Positions 36,620 to 45,925 of a DNA stretch of 64,000 nucleotides are shown piece by piece. Made by a program: the position numbers and the translations under genes. Below the pieces are notes generated by a model. The model ran no database searches. It saw only the letters and a list, made by a program, of their open reading frames with translations, and had not been told where the DNA came from. Within the stretch, counting starts at the first letter, position 1; the number at the start of each line of letters is the position of its first letter. The stretch is from the NCBI GenBank assembly GCA_937625935.1, contig OW569347.1, forward strand, positions 124,001 through 188,000. Direction: 5' to 3'. This stretch comes from Tetramitus jugosus (Eukaryota > Heterolobosea > Eutetramitea > Acrasida > Vahlkampfiidae).

Positions 36620-38062
36620 ATGATCGCTCAAATTGAATTTGGAAAGTCTGTCCTGTTTCGCAAGAGAGAACTCTATCCGAACCACAATTACATTTTTTTC
36701 AAGAGAGATGCCGATACACGTACCAGAAAACGTGATCACCTCCCAACAACTGACTCCTCTTCTCTGTTGACAGTTGACATTTGTGCTCCAAGGTTCATTG
36801 GTCATCATGTAACAACATTAGAGTCTCAGTTATCACTCTTGCTCATTTGTCATCAATATGACATTAATGACCAATCATTGGGTCGAATGGCATCCACTCA
36901 AATCTTTAAAGCATCAGATCACATGTATCTCAACGGAGAGATGAACCGTATGACTAGGAATGTACCGTTCAATGTTCAGTTGGCACGTGGAAAAATCAAG
37001 CTGAGAGAATTTGTGTTTGTGCTGTTGGATCATGACAAAAAACAAGTGTACAGAGTACAGTGGAAGGAAATGGAGGAACAAGAGTTTACTGACTCATTCT
37101 TTAAGATTCTGTCAAGAAACACAAAGGACAGTGGCGTTCAGAAGCAAATCCAGAACGGTATCACTCTGATGAATGATGACTTGTGGCAGAGAATTGAGAG
37201 AGTGGCACTAGAGTCCATTCATTGCACCCCAACAGCAACTGAACACCACTCAAAGAGAAAGAGATTGGAATATGATCAAATAACATGTGGTATGGAGAAT
37301 GAAGAGACTGAACTTTTATCCAATAGTGCTAAACGCATGCGTTATAGTGCAGTGATGGAAGTTGCAACATCACCTCAACAGTCTTTTTTGATGACCCCTG
37401 CTAAGCAGCAGCAACAGCAGCCCCTGTTCTATGGTCATCAATTGATGACTTCGTCATCACCTTCACCTCCTCCACCACCACAACCATATTGCATCAATGA
37501 GACTGCACTGTTGCAAATGTATCAAATCATGATTATGCAACAACAACAGCAATCAATGCACATGCCACCACAGGAGACAACCATGCCTTATTATCAGACG
37601 GATCCACTTGACCTCGGTAATCATTCCATTATTGCCACTACAAATATGGATCCAGCTTACCCACAGGATGTCAAGAGCAAGATGGATCCATTGGAGTTCT
37701 CCTGGAATGTCATTGATGATATTTACAGTAATTTGCCATTCTTGAACGATTCTGAACACGTCAAGATGAATACTACACCATCTCCGACAAACAATGAAAT
37801 TGTGAATCACAGCTCTGTACTTGACTGTGATCACAATGCCGCAGCAGCATACTGCTATGCTCGTCCAAGTTCCGCCGAAAATACTATGAAGGATTCCCTG
37901 TCCCATGGTTTCGCATGTAATCATGCAAACTTCATGGATGGCACAGTCCGTGTCTCAGCAATGAGACCAAGTATTGGAAGTGAAGTCAATCAAATGACCC
38001 CTATTGAACTGACAGAGGATGTGAATGATTTGAATTGGATTCCATCCTTGTTGTTCGATTGA
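36620..38062 (+). CDS. Unknown Gln/Met/Pro-rich protein
   Basis: 480 aa. The N-terminal 200 residues look folded: IEFGKSVLFRKRELYPNHNYIFF, SSLLTVDICAPRFIGHH, QVYRVQWKEMEEQEFTDSFFKIL, DDLWQRIERVALE. A possible nuclear localisation signal (HSKRKRLEYD) follows at about 212. The C-terminal half has Gln runs and Pro/Ser/His tracts and ends in a short acidic hydrophobic segment (ELTEDVNDLNWIPSLLFD). That last part resembles an activation domain, so a transcription factor is possible. I cannot assign a DNA-binding family. Confidence 0.6.
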   Translation: MIAQIEFGKSVLFRKRELYPNHNYIFFKRDADTRTRKRDHLPTTDSSSLLTVDICAPRFIGHHVTTLESQLSLLLICHQYDINDQSLGRMASTQIFKASDHMYLNGEMNRMTRNVPFNVQLARGKIKLREFVFVLLDHDKKQVYRVQWKEMEEQEFTDSFFKILSRNTKDSGVQKQIQNGITLMNDDLWQRIERVALESIHCTPTATEHHSKRKRLEYDQITCGMENEETELLSNSAKRMRYSAVMEVATSPQQSFLMTPAKQQQQQPLFYGHQLMTSSSPSPPPPPQPYCINETALLQMYQIMIMQQQQQSMHMPPQETTMPYYQTDPLDLGNHSIIATTNMDPAYPQDVKSKMDPLEFSWNVIDDIYSNLPFLNDSEHVKMNTTPSPTNNEIVNHSSVLDCDHNAAAAYCYARPSSAENTMKDSLSHGFACNHANFMDGTVRVSAMRPSIGSEVNQMTPIELTEDVNDLNWIPSLLFD

Positions 38063-38235
38063 ATGATTGCGAACTTGACACGATATGGCACTATGCCGTT
38101 TTAACCTTTGTACAAGTAAACAAACAATCACAATATACGTCTTGCCTTTTCTATGATCACTCTTACCTCTCTCTTAACAATAGTTTAGTTTGCCAAGTTC
38201 AACCAAACAAAACGAAAAAAAACAGATCAGAGAAA

Positions 38236-39411
38236 ATGCTTCGAGCCTTGTTCATTATGTTTGCCCTGGGCGTCGTATTGGTTGCCATCTTTGTTCATTC
38301 AGTGCATCAATCGCATCATCGATTGTACGAGTCTTACATTTTCCATGCTGTTCAATACTGTGATCAGAGTGTCATACGGAAGAGCATTCCCATCATGCAT
38401 CACGCGTTGAATGCAAATGGAACATTGAGCAAGTTTGGTACGATTGAGTCGACTTTAGACATGACACCAAAGCATCATCATCGAGTCGAGATTGATCTGA
38501 TGCATACAACCATGGAAAAGTTGTCTTCCATGAGAAAGGCCAGTGCTTACACTGGAGAAAACAAGAGAAATCGAATGTTTTCATCGTACGATGTAATCAT
38601 GGCACGAATGATTGGTGTCATCAATGATGACAACTTCTCGGACAAGAATAGAGCTCGTGAGTTGTACCATCGGTTGTTTTCAGTGGTCAAATCTGTGCAT
38701 TATCCAGGAAACATGAACATTTCGCAGTTGGCGCACGAGGCATTTGCTGTCAAGTGGTACAATGAGTTGGCTAGTTTACCAGAGTATTGTGGAGCGAATC
38801 AAACCAAGAATTCTCATCCAGCAATCAATAGTCTTTTGGGAATTGGGACGTATGATCTGGGTGCACCATTTGCGACTCGATACTCGAATCTATTGACATC
38901 GACTGTGAATCTCACTGAATTGAATATGACGAGCCGTGTCTCAAGGATCAATCAAATCCTAACGACCTCCGAAGAACCGTCATCTTCATCATCAGAAGAG
39001 GATTCGGATCTCTATTCTGTCGAGTTGCAGAGCATGATACTGTACAATGAGTTCAAGGGAGACACTGGTATCCACAGTCAGATTGTGAGAGCATGGTGCC
39101 CTGGCTGCGTTCACTCGATTCAATTCCCTGCCTGTGACAGATTCACTTTGCTGAAATCTGGGCATGTCATCTGGGAACGACTCATGAATGCACATGTCGG
39201 TGGCTTCTTTCCAATGACGCTGCTGTATCTGAATCCGTTCAAGAGCAAGCTGATTGACACTTACCATCTCGAGTTTCAAAATGTGAGATCAATTGTTCAC
39301 AATGACAAGCTCAATCATCACCAATGGTCATCACCAGCGATCGCTGCAACACCATCCACCAACAAGGAAAACAACCTGGAAGAACAAGAATCCCAGACAA
39401 CAGTAGAATAA
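38236..39411 (+). CDS. Single-pass membrane or secreted protein, unknown
   Basis: 391 aa from ATG 38236, which starts a signal anchor (MLRALFIMFALGVVLVAIFVHSV). The luminal part has potential N-glycosylation sites (NGTL, NMTS and others). A Cys-containing segment, RAWCPGCVHSIQFPACDRF, sits near residue 285. A hydrophobic W/F stretch follows (GGFFPMTLLYLNPF). The frame is open upstream to 38035, overlapping the previous gene, so the later start is preferred. No family recognised. Confidence 0.62.
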   Translation: MLRALFIMFALGVVLVAIFVHSVHQSHHRLYESYIFHAVQYCDQSVIRKSIPIMHHALNANGTLSKFGTIESTLDMTPKHHHRVEIDLMHTTMEKLSSMRKASAYTGENKRNRMFSSYDVIMARMIGVINDDNFSDKNRARELYHRLFSVVKSVHYPGNMNISQLAHEAFAVKWYNELASLPEYCGANQTKNSHPAINSLLGIGTYDLGAPFATRYSNLLTSTVNLTELNMTSRVSRINQILTTSEEPSSSSSEEDSDLYSVELQSMILYNEFKGDTGIHSQIVRAWCPGCVHSIQFPACDRFTLLKSGHVIWERLMNAHVGGFFPMTLLYLNPFKSKLIDTYHLEFQNVRSIVHNDKLNHHQWSSPAIAATPSTNKENNLEEQESQTTVE

Positions 39412-39773
39412 AAGATGTTATAATTCTTGTATTTACTTTTTGTTTTGTACAGCAAGTCAGCCATCATCATAATGGAGGAACTGGATCGATTCATCTGACA
39501 CGAGGAAAGAACACGACATGGATGAAAGAAAATGGGATGAATATAGGATTGAAAAGCCATGCATGTCTGGAGAGAATAGAGTGGAAATAAGTAAGATGCG
39601 CATTCCTGGGAGGACAAGTCTCACGCATGATTCCTCCTCTTGTGTCACCAATTCCAATTCATTTAGCTGTCACATATGTGTGACACTTTTCATATAATTA
39701 TAGTAGTAGTAGTGTGTCTGTTGACAACAACAACAACAACAAAACCAGAACGAGAACAACAATGATATGCATC
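39412..39773. other. Convergent intergenic region
   Basis: 3' ends of the membrane-protein gene and the ARF gene face each other. The sequence contains short runs (TAGTAG and CAA repeats at about 39702-39740). I see nothing coding. Confidence 0.5.
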
Positions 39774-40331
39774 TCAAATATTTCGCGACAACCATTCCAA
39801 TCCTTCGTACAGTCCTTCACCAGTCACTGCAGCACACGGCTGCACAAACCAATTCATATTCTTGACTTCGTACAGTCCCAACTGCTCAGTCATCTCCTGC
39901 ACACCCAACGCTCCATCCAAATCTTGCTTGTTGGCCAACACCAACAACACTACATCACTCTGTCTGTCCATCAACTGTTCATCATTGATCAATTTTTGTA
40001 ATTCTTCTGTTGCTTCCTGTAATCGATCCACATCTGCACTGTCCACCACAAAAATGACTGCATTGACATTCAAATAATAGTTGCGCCAACTGGGTCTCAT
40101 TCGCTCCTGTCCTCCCACGTCCCGTATCGTAAAATTGACCTTGTTGTAGGAGATGGTCTCAACGTTGAATCCAATGGTGGGTACGGTGGGTGGTACGTCT
40201 GCACCCTTGTTTTTGAGTTTGAGAGCGTAGAGAATGGTGGTTTTGCCTGATGCGTCCAATCCACACATGAGAATGGATGATTGTTTGTTTTTGAAGAGAT
40301 TACGAAATAGATTGGATAGTCTGTTTCCCAT
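39774..40331 (-). CDS. ARF: ARF-family small GTPase
   Basis: 185 aa. MGN at the N-terminus gives Gly2 for myristoylation and is followed by an amphipathic helix (RLSNLFRNLF). The P-loop is GLDASGKT at 24-31 (ARF1 has GLDAAGKT), switch I PTIGFNVET, switch II DVGGQE at 71-76, NKQD and CAAVTGEGL. The segment before switch I (NKGADVPP) is about two residues longer than in ARF1. ARFs recruit coats and lipid enzymes to Golgi and endosomal membranes. Divergence in switch II (MRPSWRNYY) suggests a lineage-specific paralogue rather than the main ARF1. Confidence 0.92.
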   Translation of the reverse strand: MGNRLSNLFRNLFKNKQSSILMCGLDASGKTTILYALKLKNKGADVPPTVPTIGFNVETISYNKVNFTIRDVGGQERMRPSWRNYYLNVNAVIFVVDSADVDRLQEATEELQKLINDEQLMDRQSDVVLLVLANKQDLDGALGVQEMTEQLGLYEVKNMNWFVQPCAAVTGEGLYEGLEWLSRNI

Positions 40332-40681
40332 TATGTGTCCTTTTTGTTTTTTTATTCGATATTTATTTTACAAAAGACGTCTATTATTTGTGTTTGTTGG
40401 TTTGCTGCGTGCACGGACAATGATGATGTGTGGTGCTGTCGTGTTTTTTATTTTGCCTTCTTCTGGTGGTTGTTTTCTTGATAGGAGTTGTCGAAAAAAG
40501 ATATTTGGAAGATTTCGCGACGACCCAGAAGACAAGTCCTTATTTTTTGCCAATGGAAGATTCACAAATCGAGAGTTGCATTGTGTGGTTTGGGACAAAA
40601 AGAGAGAGGACTCGTGCGTTTATTGTTCTTTCTTTTCCCTTTCATTCGTTCATCAATGGGTTTTCTTCTCCATTATTATTG
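40332..40681. other. Intergenic region
   Basis: 350 bases between the ARF start and the end of the kinase gene. It serves as the ARF promoter. T-rich patches and no protein-like frame in either direction. Confidence 0.5.
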
Positions 40682-43600
40682 TCAGTCACTCGTTTCAGGT
40701 TTGAGAGCCAACTCTTTGACTGATCCCAGATCCTTCATTTGAATGGGTCCTCTAAAGGTGGCATAGCTAGGAAGTGCTTGATTCAACCGTACAGCAGGTG
40801 ATTTGTCTCCAACAGAGGAGTTTGACATCACTCCCAGAGACGACTCGAATCCCAGGCTCAACTCTATATCCATCAGCGATCTCATCATTCGTCTGTTAAT
40901 TTGAATGATCGGTCTCTTGTCCTTGACATATTTAAAGGCTCTGGACAATGCCCACTGCTTACGCCTCATCATATATGCGACAATGAATGCGGCACTCCTG
41001 CCCACACCCAAGTGAGAATGAACGAGTACTGTATGACCCTTCTCAAAACAATTTTCGACATGCTGGTACAATTCATCAAAGCACTTGACCAGTGTAAAAG
41101 ATGGATCCAATCTTTGGAATCTGACATTCTTGTATTCGAACTTGCTCTGGTGGTAGTTTGGAGATTCCGCAGATAAGTTGACAATGTGCGTGATTCCAAA
41201 CGATTGTAGTTCCTTTACATTGGAGCTATTCCACTCGCTGCCGAGGAAAAGACGACGTGTTATTCTCGATGGAGGTTCCATTTGTCCCACAATCTTATCA
41301 ATCTGCAAATAGGTGAGATTCTGCTTCTCCGTCATTTTCATAGTGAGCTCTTTCTTTAGAACCTCCTTGATAGATGTTGTATCGACCCTGTTCAGATCTT
41401 TCTGTTCCTTCAATAGCTCCCACAAGCGGACGACAATCTCAGTTTCTTCAGGTTGCGAGATCATAGGACCATCAGAGTTTGTTGAATTATCCAAAATACT
41501 CAATAACTTATCTCTTGCCTTGTTGAAGCTAAAACTGACATACTTCATCACATCCTCACTATCTTCCAGAGATTTTCCTCTTCGATGATTTTGAGGCAGT
41601 ACTCTTTGAGATCTACTCTGAAAAATATTGGGCTTGTTTAACATTTCATTCTCTTGATGTTTTCTAACTAAAGCTCCCAAGTAAGCTCTGGAGGCCATCT
41701 GGATGGGATTGATTCCTTTCTGTTCAATGTACTTGGCAAAATCAGGATGTCGAACAGCAATATCCGCTAGTGTTTGCAATGCTAAAAATACGGAATCCTT
41801 ATTACTGTTGTTTATGAAGTGAATTAAGATATCTGGTCCTCCATCTCTCACAAAATTATCCAAGAGTTCCTTGTTATCAATGTTTGCAATTTGCTTTAAC
41901 AAAGAACAGCAATTAAGATGCAGCTCTATTCTATGACGAGAAGGTTGATCACATATAATCTTAAATAAACATTGGATCAATCCTTCGGAAACAAATTTCA
42001 ACGCTACTTCCTCATTCTTTGTCACTTCAATCAAAATTGAGAAAACTTGGTTTTTGTCTTGAACATATGGTGAGTTCAACAATATGTCGAAGTATTTGAA
42101 CTCTCCAATCCTAGATATTACAAGAGTGAGTGATGTCTTCTCATTTTTGTCTCCTATCATTTGAAGAAGTCTATTGAGAGCTATTTGAATCATGCTGTGC
42201 TTGTTCTCCAAATTGTAGTTACTTAAATCAATCATCGCGCAGAGTGAGTAAAACAACGAAGCATCATCCGTGTAGTTCTCGATGAAAAATGTTAATGTAT
42301 CCCACACTTTGTGCTTTTCCAGAAGAACATGATTTCCAGGATCAGAAGCTAGCTCCTTGATTTTTCTTGAACTTTCCCTCAAAATATACCATGGATTATC
42401 TTCCTTGACCCTTCTTTCAAATGCATGTAGTATTGTTTCAAAGGTAGGTCGATTTTTTGGATCATTACACGTGCATATCACTATTAGGTCTGTGAAAATC
42501 TGAGGCCACCAAGGAGGTAAGATGACATTCTCACCATTCAAAAGAGGTTCGCGTAACAGCTCGTATCCAATTGTATCATCTACTACAAAGTTAGTATCTG
42601 GATGTTCTCTCATATACAACAGCTCGAACAGCATAACACCGAACGAGAACACATCATATGTATAGTCGTAGTAAGTGATGTCCTCGTCAGTCATGCCTCC
42701 CATGATAATCTCTGTTGGCATGTAAAGTACAGTTCCATATCCCTGGGGTCCTTTAATTTTCTTCTCCAGTCCTTGTGTTATTCTGCTAATACCAAAGTCA
42801 GCCACTTTAATTGTTAGTTTATCGTCCACAAGCAAATTAAGGGGTTTCAAGTCCAAGTGCAAAATCGATCGATTGTGAAGGTAATTCATTCCGCAACATA
42901 TATCTTCTATCATTCGGGTAAATTGATTATCAGTTATGTTCATATTTTGCATAACATCATGTAAGCTCCCGTTGTCCATGTACTCAGTGACGAGACAAAT
43001 ATTGGGTAAACTCGTGCTCAATCCCATAAATAACAACACATTTGGATGTCGAAGACTCGACATTATGGAAGCCTCTTCTTTCAGTTTTCCGACAATCCTA
43101 TCCTTCTCTGTTTCATCCTCAACTATGGAAGCACTAAACTTCAATCTTTTGATAGCAACAAGTTTTCCCCACAACAAACCCTTGTACACTTCTCCAAAGA
43201 AACCCTCTGCTACTTTCTTCCCAAGTGTTAAATTTTCGTAAGGCACTTGCCATGGTTCAGTTCTATCTTCTATCTCCAGTTGTTGAGCATTGTTATCATC
43301 TCCATTCTTGTCCCTTGATCGTTTCACTGAGTGTTGTAGCGAACGCCTCACATCAGTTGTGAAAATTTGAATGTTGTCCCAATTAGGAACAACCCTTCTC
43401 ATACATGTGAAAACTTCTTCACAGAACTTTATCTGGTCGTCTTCCAAGGCGGTCAGTAAATGGCTAAAACTAGTCTGTAATCCTTGTGCTGCACAATTCT
43501 TGACCGAGCTAGAAATGTGATCAATCCATTGTTGCAACAGATCCTCTGTTTCAACAGAACATACTATAGTCCTTCCATAAGACTTAACCGTAAAACAATT

Positions 43601-43990
43601 TTCTCTTTTTTTGTGCCATTTCTGAACCTTTTGAACTTGATAGATTGAGCCGCTCTCAATGGTCATCATAGTCTTTTTATCCTTTGATGACTTGAATATC
43701 AATAACGCGTCTCCACTGAGAACCATATAACGCTTTACCCATGGCCTCAGTTGTGAAGTTGTAAGAAGTTGAAGGTTACCTTCAAAACTCTCTCTATCCA
43801 TCATGAGATTTCCTCTTGGAGTAGCAGATGGACTCAGCTTGAAATTCGCGGTAGAACACATATTGAGAAGAGAACTATTGGAGTAACTTCTTCTCTTGTT
43901 CACAATAGGTCGAAAAGATATAGAATCTACTGCATTTGGAATATTGTTACTCACAACAGGAGAGGATATCTCACTAGAAAACTCATCCAT
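40682..43990 (-). CDS. PH domain, TKL protein kinase and catalytically dead dual-specificity phosphatase in one protein
   Basis: 1102 aa, single exon. PH domain at about 69-160 (EGNLQLLT...WVKRYMVLSGDALLIF ... LLQQWIDHI). TKL-type kinase at about 254-530: glycine loop VAEGFFGEVYKG, VAIK with Lys281, HPNVLLFMG, HLDLKPLNLL with Asp380 (non-RD because Arg is Leu), DFG at 398-400. The usual APE reads PTE. Armadillo-like helices fill about 550-790. The C-terminal domain (about 930-1065) is a dual-specificity phosphatase fold, but the signature reads H-S-x5-R: Ser992 (codon TCT, 41015-41017) replaces the nucleophilic Cys. It should bind but not hydrolyse phosphoresidues, as in STYX. The kinase looks active. 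Confidence 0.88.
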   Translation of the reverse strand: MDEFSSEISSPVVSNNIPNAVDSISFRPIVNKRRSYSNSSLLNMCSTANFKLSPSATPRGNLMMDRESFEGNLQLLTTSQLRPWVKRYMVLSGDALLIFKSSKDKKTMMTIESGSIYQVQKVQKWHKKRENCFTVKSYGRTIVCSVETEDLLQQWIDHISSSVKNCAAQGLQTSFSHLLTALEDDQIKFCEEVFTCMRRVVPNWDNIQIFTTDVRRSLQHSVKRSRDKNGDDNNAQQLEIEDRTEPWQVPYENLTLGKKVAEGFFGEVYKGLLWGKLVAIKRLKFSASIVEDETEKDRIVGKLKEEASIMSSLRHPNVLLFMGLSTSLPNICLVTEYMDNGSLHDVMQNMNITDNQFTRMIEDICCGMNYLHNRSILHLDLKPLNLLVDDKLTIKVADFGISRITQGLEKKIKGPQGYGTVLYMPTEIIMGGMTDEDITYYDYTYDVFSFGVMLFELLYMREHPDTNFVVDDTIGYELLREPLLNGENVILPPWWPQIFTDLIVICTCNDPKNRPTFETILHAFERRVKEDNPWYILRESSRKIKELASDPGNHVLLEKHKVWDTLTFFIENYTDDASLFYSLCAMIDLSNYNLENKHSMIQIALNRLLQMIGDKNEKTSLTLVISRIGEFKYFDILLNSPYVQDKNQVFSILIEVTKNEEVALKFVSEGLIQCLFKIICDQPSRHRIELHLNCCSLLKQIANIDNKELLDNFVRDGGPDILIHFINNSNKDSVFLALQTLADIAVRHPDFAKYIEQKGINPIQMASRAYLGALVRKHQENEMLNKPNIFQSRSQRVLPQNHRRGKSLEDSEDVMKYVSFSFNKARDKLLSILDNSTNSDGPMISQPEETEIVVRLWELLKEQKDLNRVDTTSIKEVLKKELTMKMTEKQNLTYLQIDKIVGQMEPPSRITRRLFLGSEWNSSNVKELQSFGITHIVNLSAESPNYHQSKFEYKNVRFQRLDPSFTLVKCFDELYQHVENCFEKGHTVLVHSHLGVGRSAAFIVAYMMRRKQWALSRAFKYVKDKRPIIQINRRMMRSLMDIELSLGFESSLGVMSNSSVGDKSPAVRLNQALPSYATFRGPIQMKDLGSVKELALKPETSD

Positions 43991-44101
43991 CTTGTTGGTT
44001 TCTTGCTGTGAAGAAATTTTTCAGCGCTTGGATATCTGTAGTTCGAGTTCCTTGTCATTGTTCGATTAGATGAATCCGTAAGTCGTTCAATCAAGAAGAT
44101 C

Positions 44102-44111
44102 TTGGCGCCAA
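44102..44111. promoter_or_regulatory. E2F-like palindrome TTGGCGCCAA in a divergent promoter
   Basis: The same 10-base palindrome lies between the kinase-pseudophosphatase gene (start 43990, minus) and the LRR gene (start 44151, plus). The whole shared promoter is only 160 bases. Confidence 0.45.
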
Positions 44112-44150
44112 GTTTCAATTACCCGAATATTGACTTCAATTCCATAAAAC

Positions 44151-45718
44151 ATGGAATCATTCTTGAGCAACTACAAGCAGAAGTGCGAGGAATATTCTAT
44201 TCAACCGAAACAGAGATTAGTGAATGAAGTAGAAAAAGGAATTGAGAGCAAGTAAGTATTTTGAACAATAGCTTGTGAATCTTGGCTTCAAAAGCTAAAT
44301 CTAATCAATCCCAATCAAAAGAGAGATATTTTATCATGTTGTCCTGAATGGTAACTGTGACATGATGAGAAAGGATAGAATGTCAGATTTAGAGATATTT
44401 CCACTGTGTGAAGTTTTAGAGACGGATTCTCTGTTCTTGAGTCTCGATCTAAGCTACAATCATATTAGTGATCAGGGAACAAATGCGATAGCTCGGTTCA
44501 TAACATCAAACATTAAAATGAGGCATCTATCGCTCAGGGGAAATTCAATTGGTGAAAAGGGAGCAATTGAACTTGCTGAAGCTCTTTCATCCAATACAAC
44601 GCTCACATCTTTCGATCTCAGTGAAAATGAGATTGGTGATTCAGGTGGTTTATCCATTATCCAAATGTTAACTGTAAGTAGTTTCAATCATGATTCTGAA
44701 GAGATAGGCGCAACAACACTATCTAACACGACGGTTTTGTGAAGTCCAACCGTACTCTCCAAAGACTGAATCTGAATAATACTGGGATAAAAACTGTGTC
44801 TCTCACGCATCTGGCTCTCATCCTTCGAAAACACCCATCACTTTCTGAATTGGGTATTGCTAAACCCTACCTTCATAGTGTTGAGGAGACTTGTATTCAT
44901 ATCGCTGAAATGTTGAAGCAGAACGAAGTTATGCACACGATTGATTTAAGTTACGTTGGTATCCATGCAGAGGCGATGAAACTCTTATCTCGAGGAATGG
45001 TTCAGAACAAGATACTAACGAATCTTAACTTGTGTGGGTAAGTTAATTCAATTTCACCACTTCCTTCATTGTAGGATTTTCTTACCATTCGATTCAGAAA
45101 TGAGATATCGATAGATGGAGCAATCGAACTCGCGAGATACGTAGCTTCTAGTAACTGTGTGTTGCGATACCTAAATTTAAGTGGAAATAAAATTCGAGAT
45201 AAGGGCTGCACAGTACTATCGAGAGCCATAAAGGTCAACAAAACTTTAGAAAGGTAAACTTACAACAACACTGTAACAAGTTTGGTGGATCTTTCTAACT
45301 AGTCATCTATTTGTATCACAGTATTGATATCTCGAGGAACAGTATCTTTGACGAAGGATTAACAGAAATTGGTTCAGTCGTTCTGAACAAGATGGATACA
45401 GCCATAGGATCAGTTCCCCACCTCAGAAAACTACTCGTTCTTCATAATAACTTTGGCCAGGAGTCCATGCAGATCTTTCAAGAAATACAACATAGAAATG
45501 AAAAGTTCCTGGAAGAGAACACAAAGAAATACAAGAGAAAGAGGAAGAAGCTTCTATCGGAACTTATCGAGGTAGATGTCGTCATATACAAGGTTGGTGA
45601 TCTGTTCTACAGTGCTGAGAAAAAGGAATGCATCAAAGTCACAACTAATGTTGGAACCACACCCGAACAAGTCAACCACCTTGACAACATTGTTGGTATT
45701 CAAAAAGAATTACTGTAA
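44151..45718 (+). CDS. Leucine-rich-repeat protein, ribonuclease-inhibitor type (five exons)
   Basis: Exons 44151-44251, 44322-44673, 44745-45037, 45098-45253, 45322-45718. Introns of 70, 71, 60 and 68 nt start GTAAGT (three times) and GTAAAC. All phases agree and the product is 432 aa. Repeats of the RI type follow one another across the junctions: LDLSYNHISDQGTNAIARFI, LSLRGNSIGEKGAIELAEAL, FDLSENEIGDSGG, LNLNNTGI, IDLSYVGIHAEAMKLL, LNLSGNKIRDKGC, IDISRNSIFDEGL. The C-terminal Lys-rich coiled segment is followed by a small domain (VGDLFYSAEKKECIKVTT). Such proteins are protein-binding scaffolds, some ciliary (TCTE1/LRRC34-like), but the partner is unknown. It is the most intron-rich gene here. 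Confidence 0.85.
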
Positions 45719-45925
45719 CGATTTGAATAAATAAATTTACATGCTGTTGTCATCAATGAGTCCACTCATCGAAAAATGGACTGACTTCTGCTTGTTGTTC
45801 GTCACGAGGTAAATCTTGGTAGTACAGAGTATTGCATATAAAAAATGACAGTGCCAATCAACATCAAGGTTGCTTGGTTGGCAAACCACTCAATGTACAC
45901 ACATTGGCCATCATCCTTAACAACT

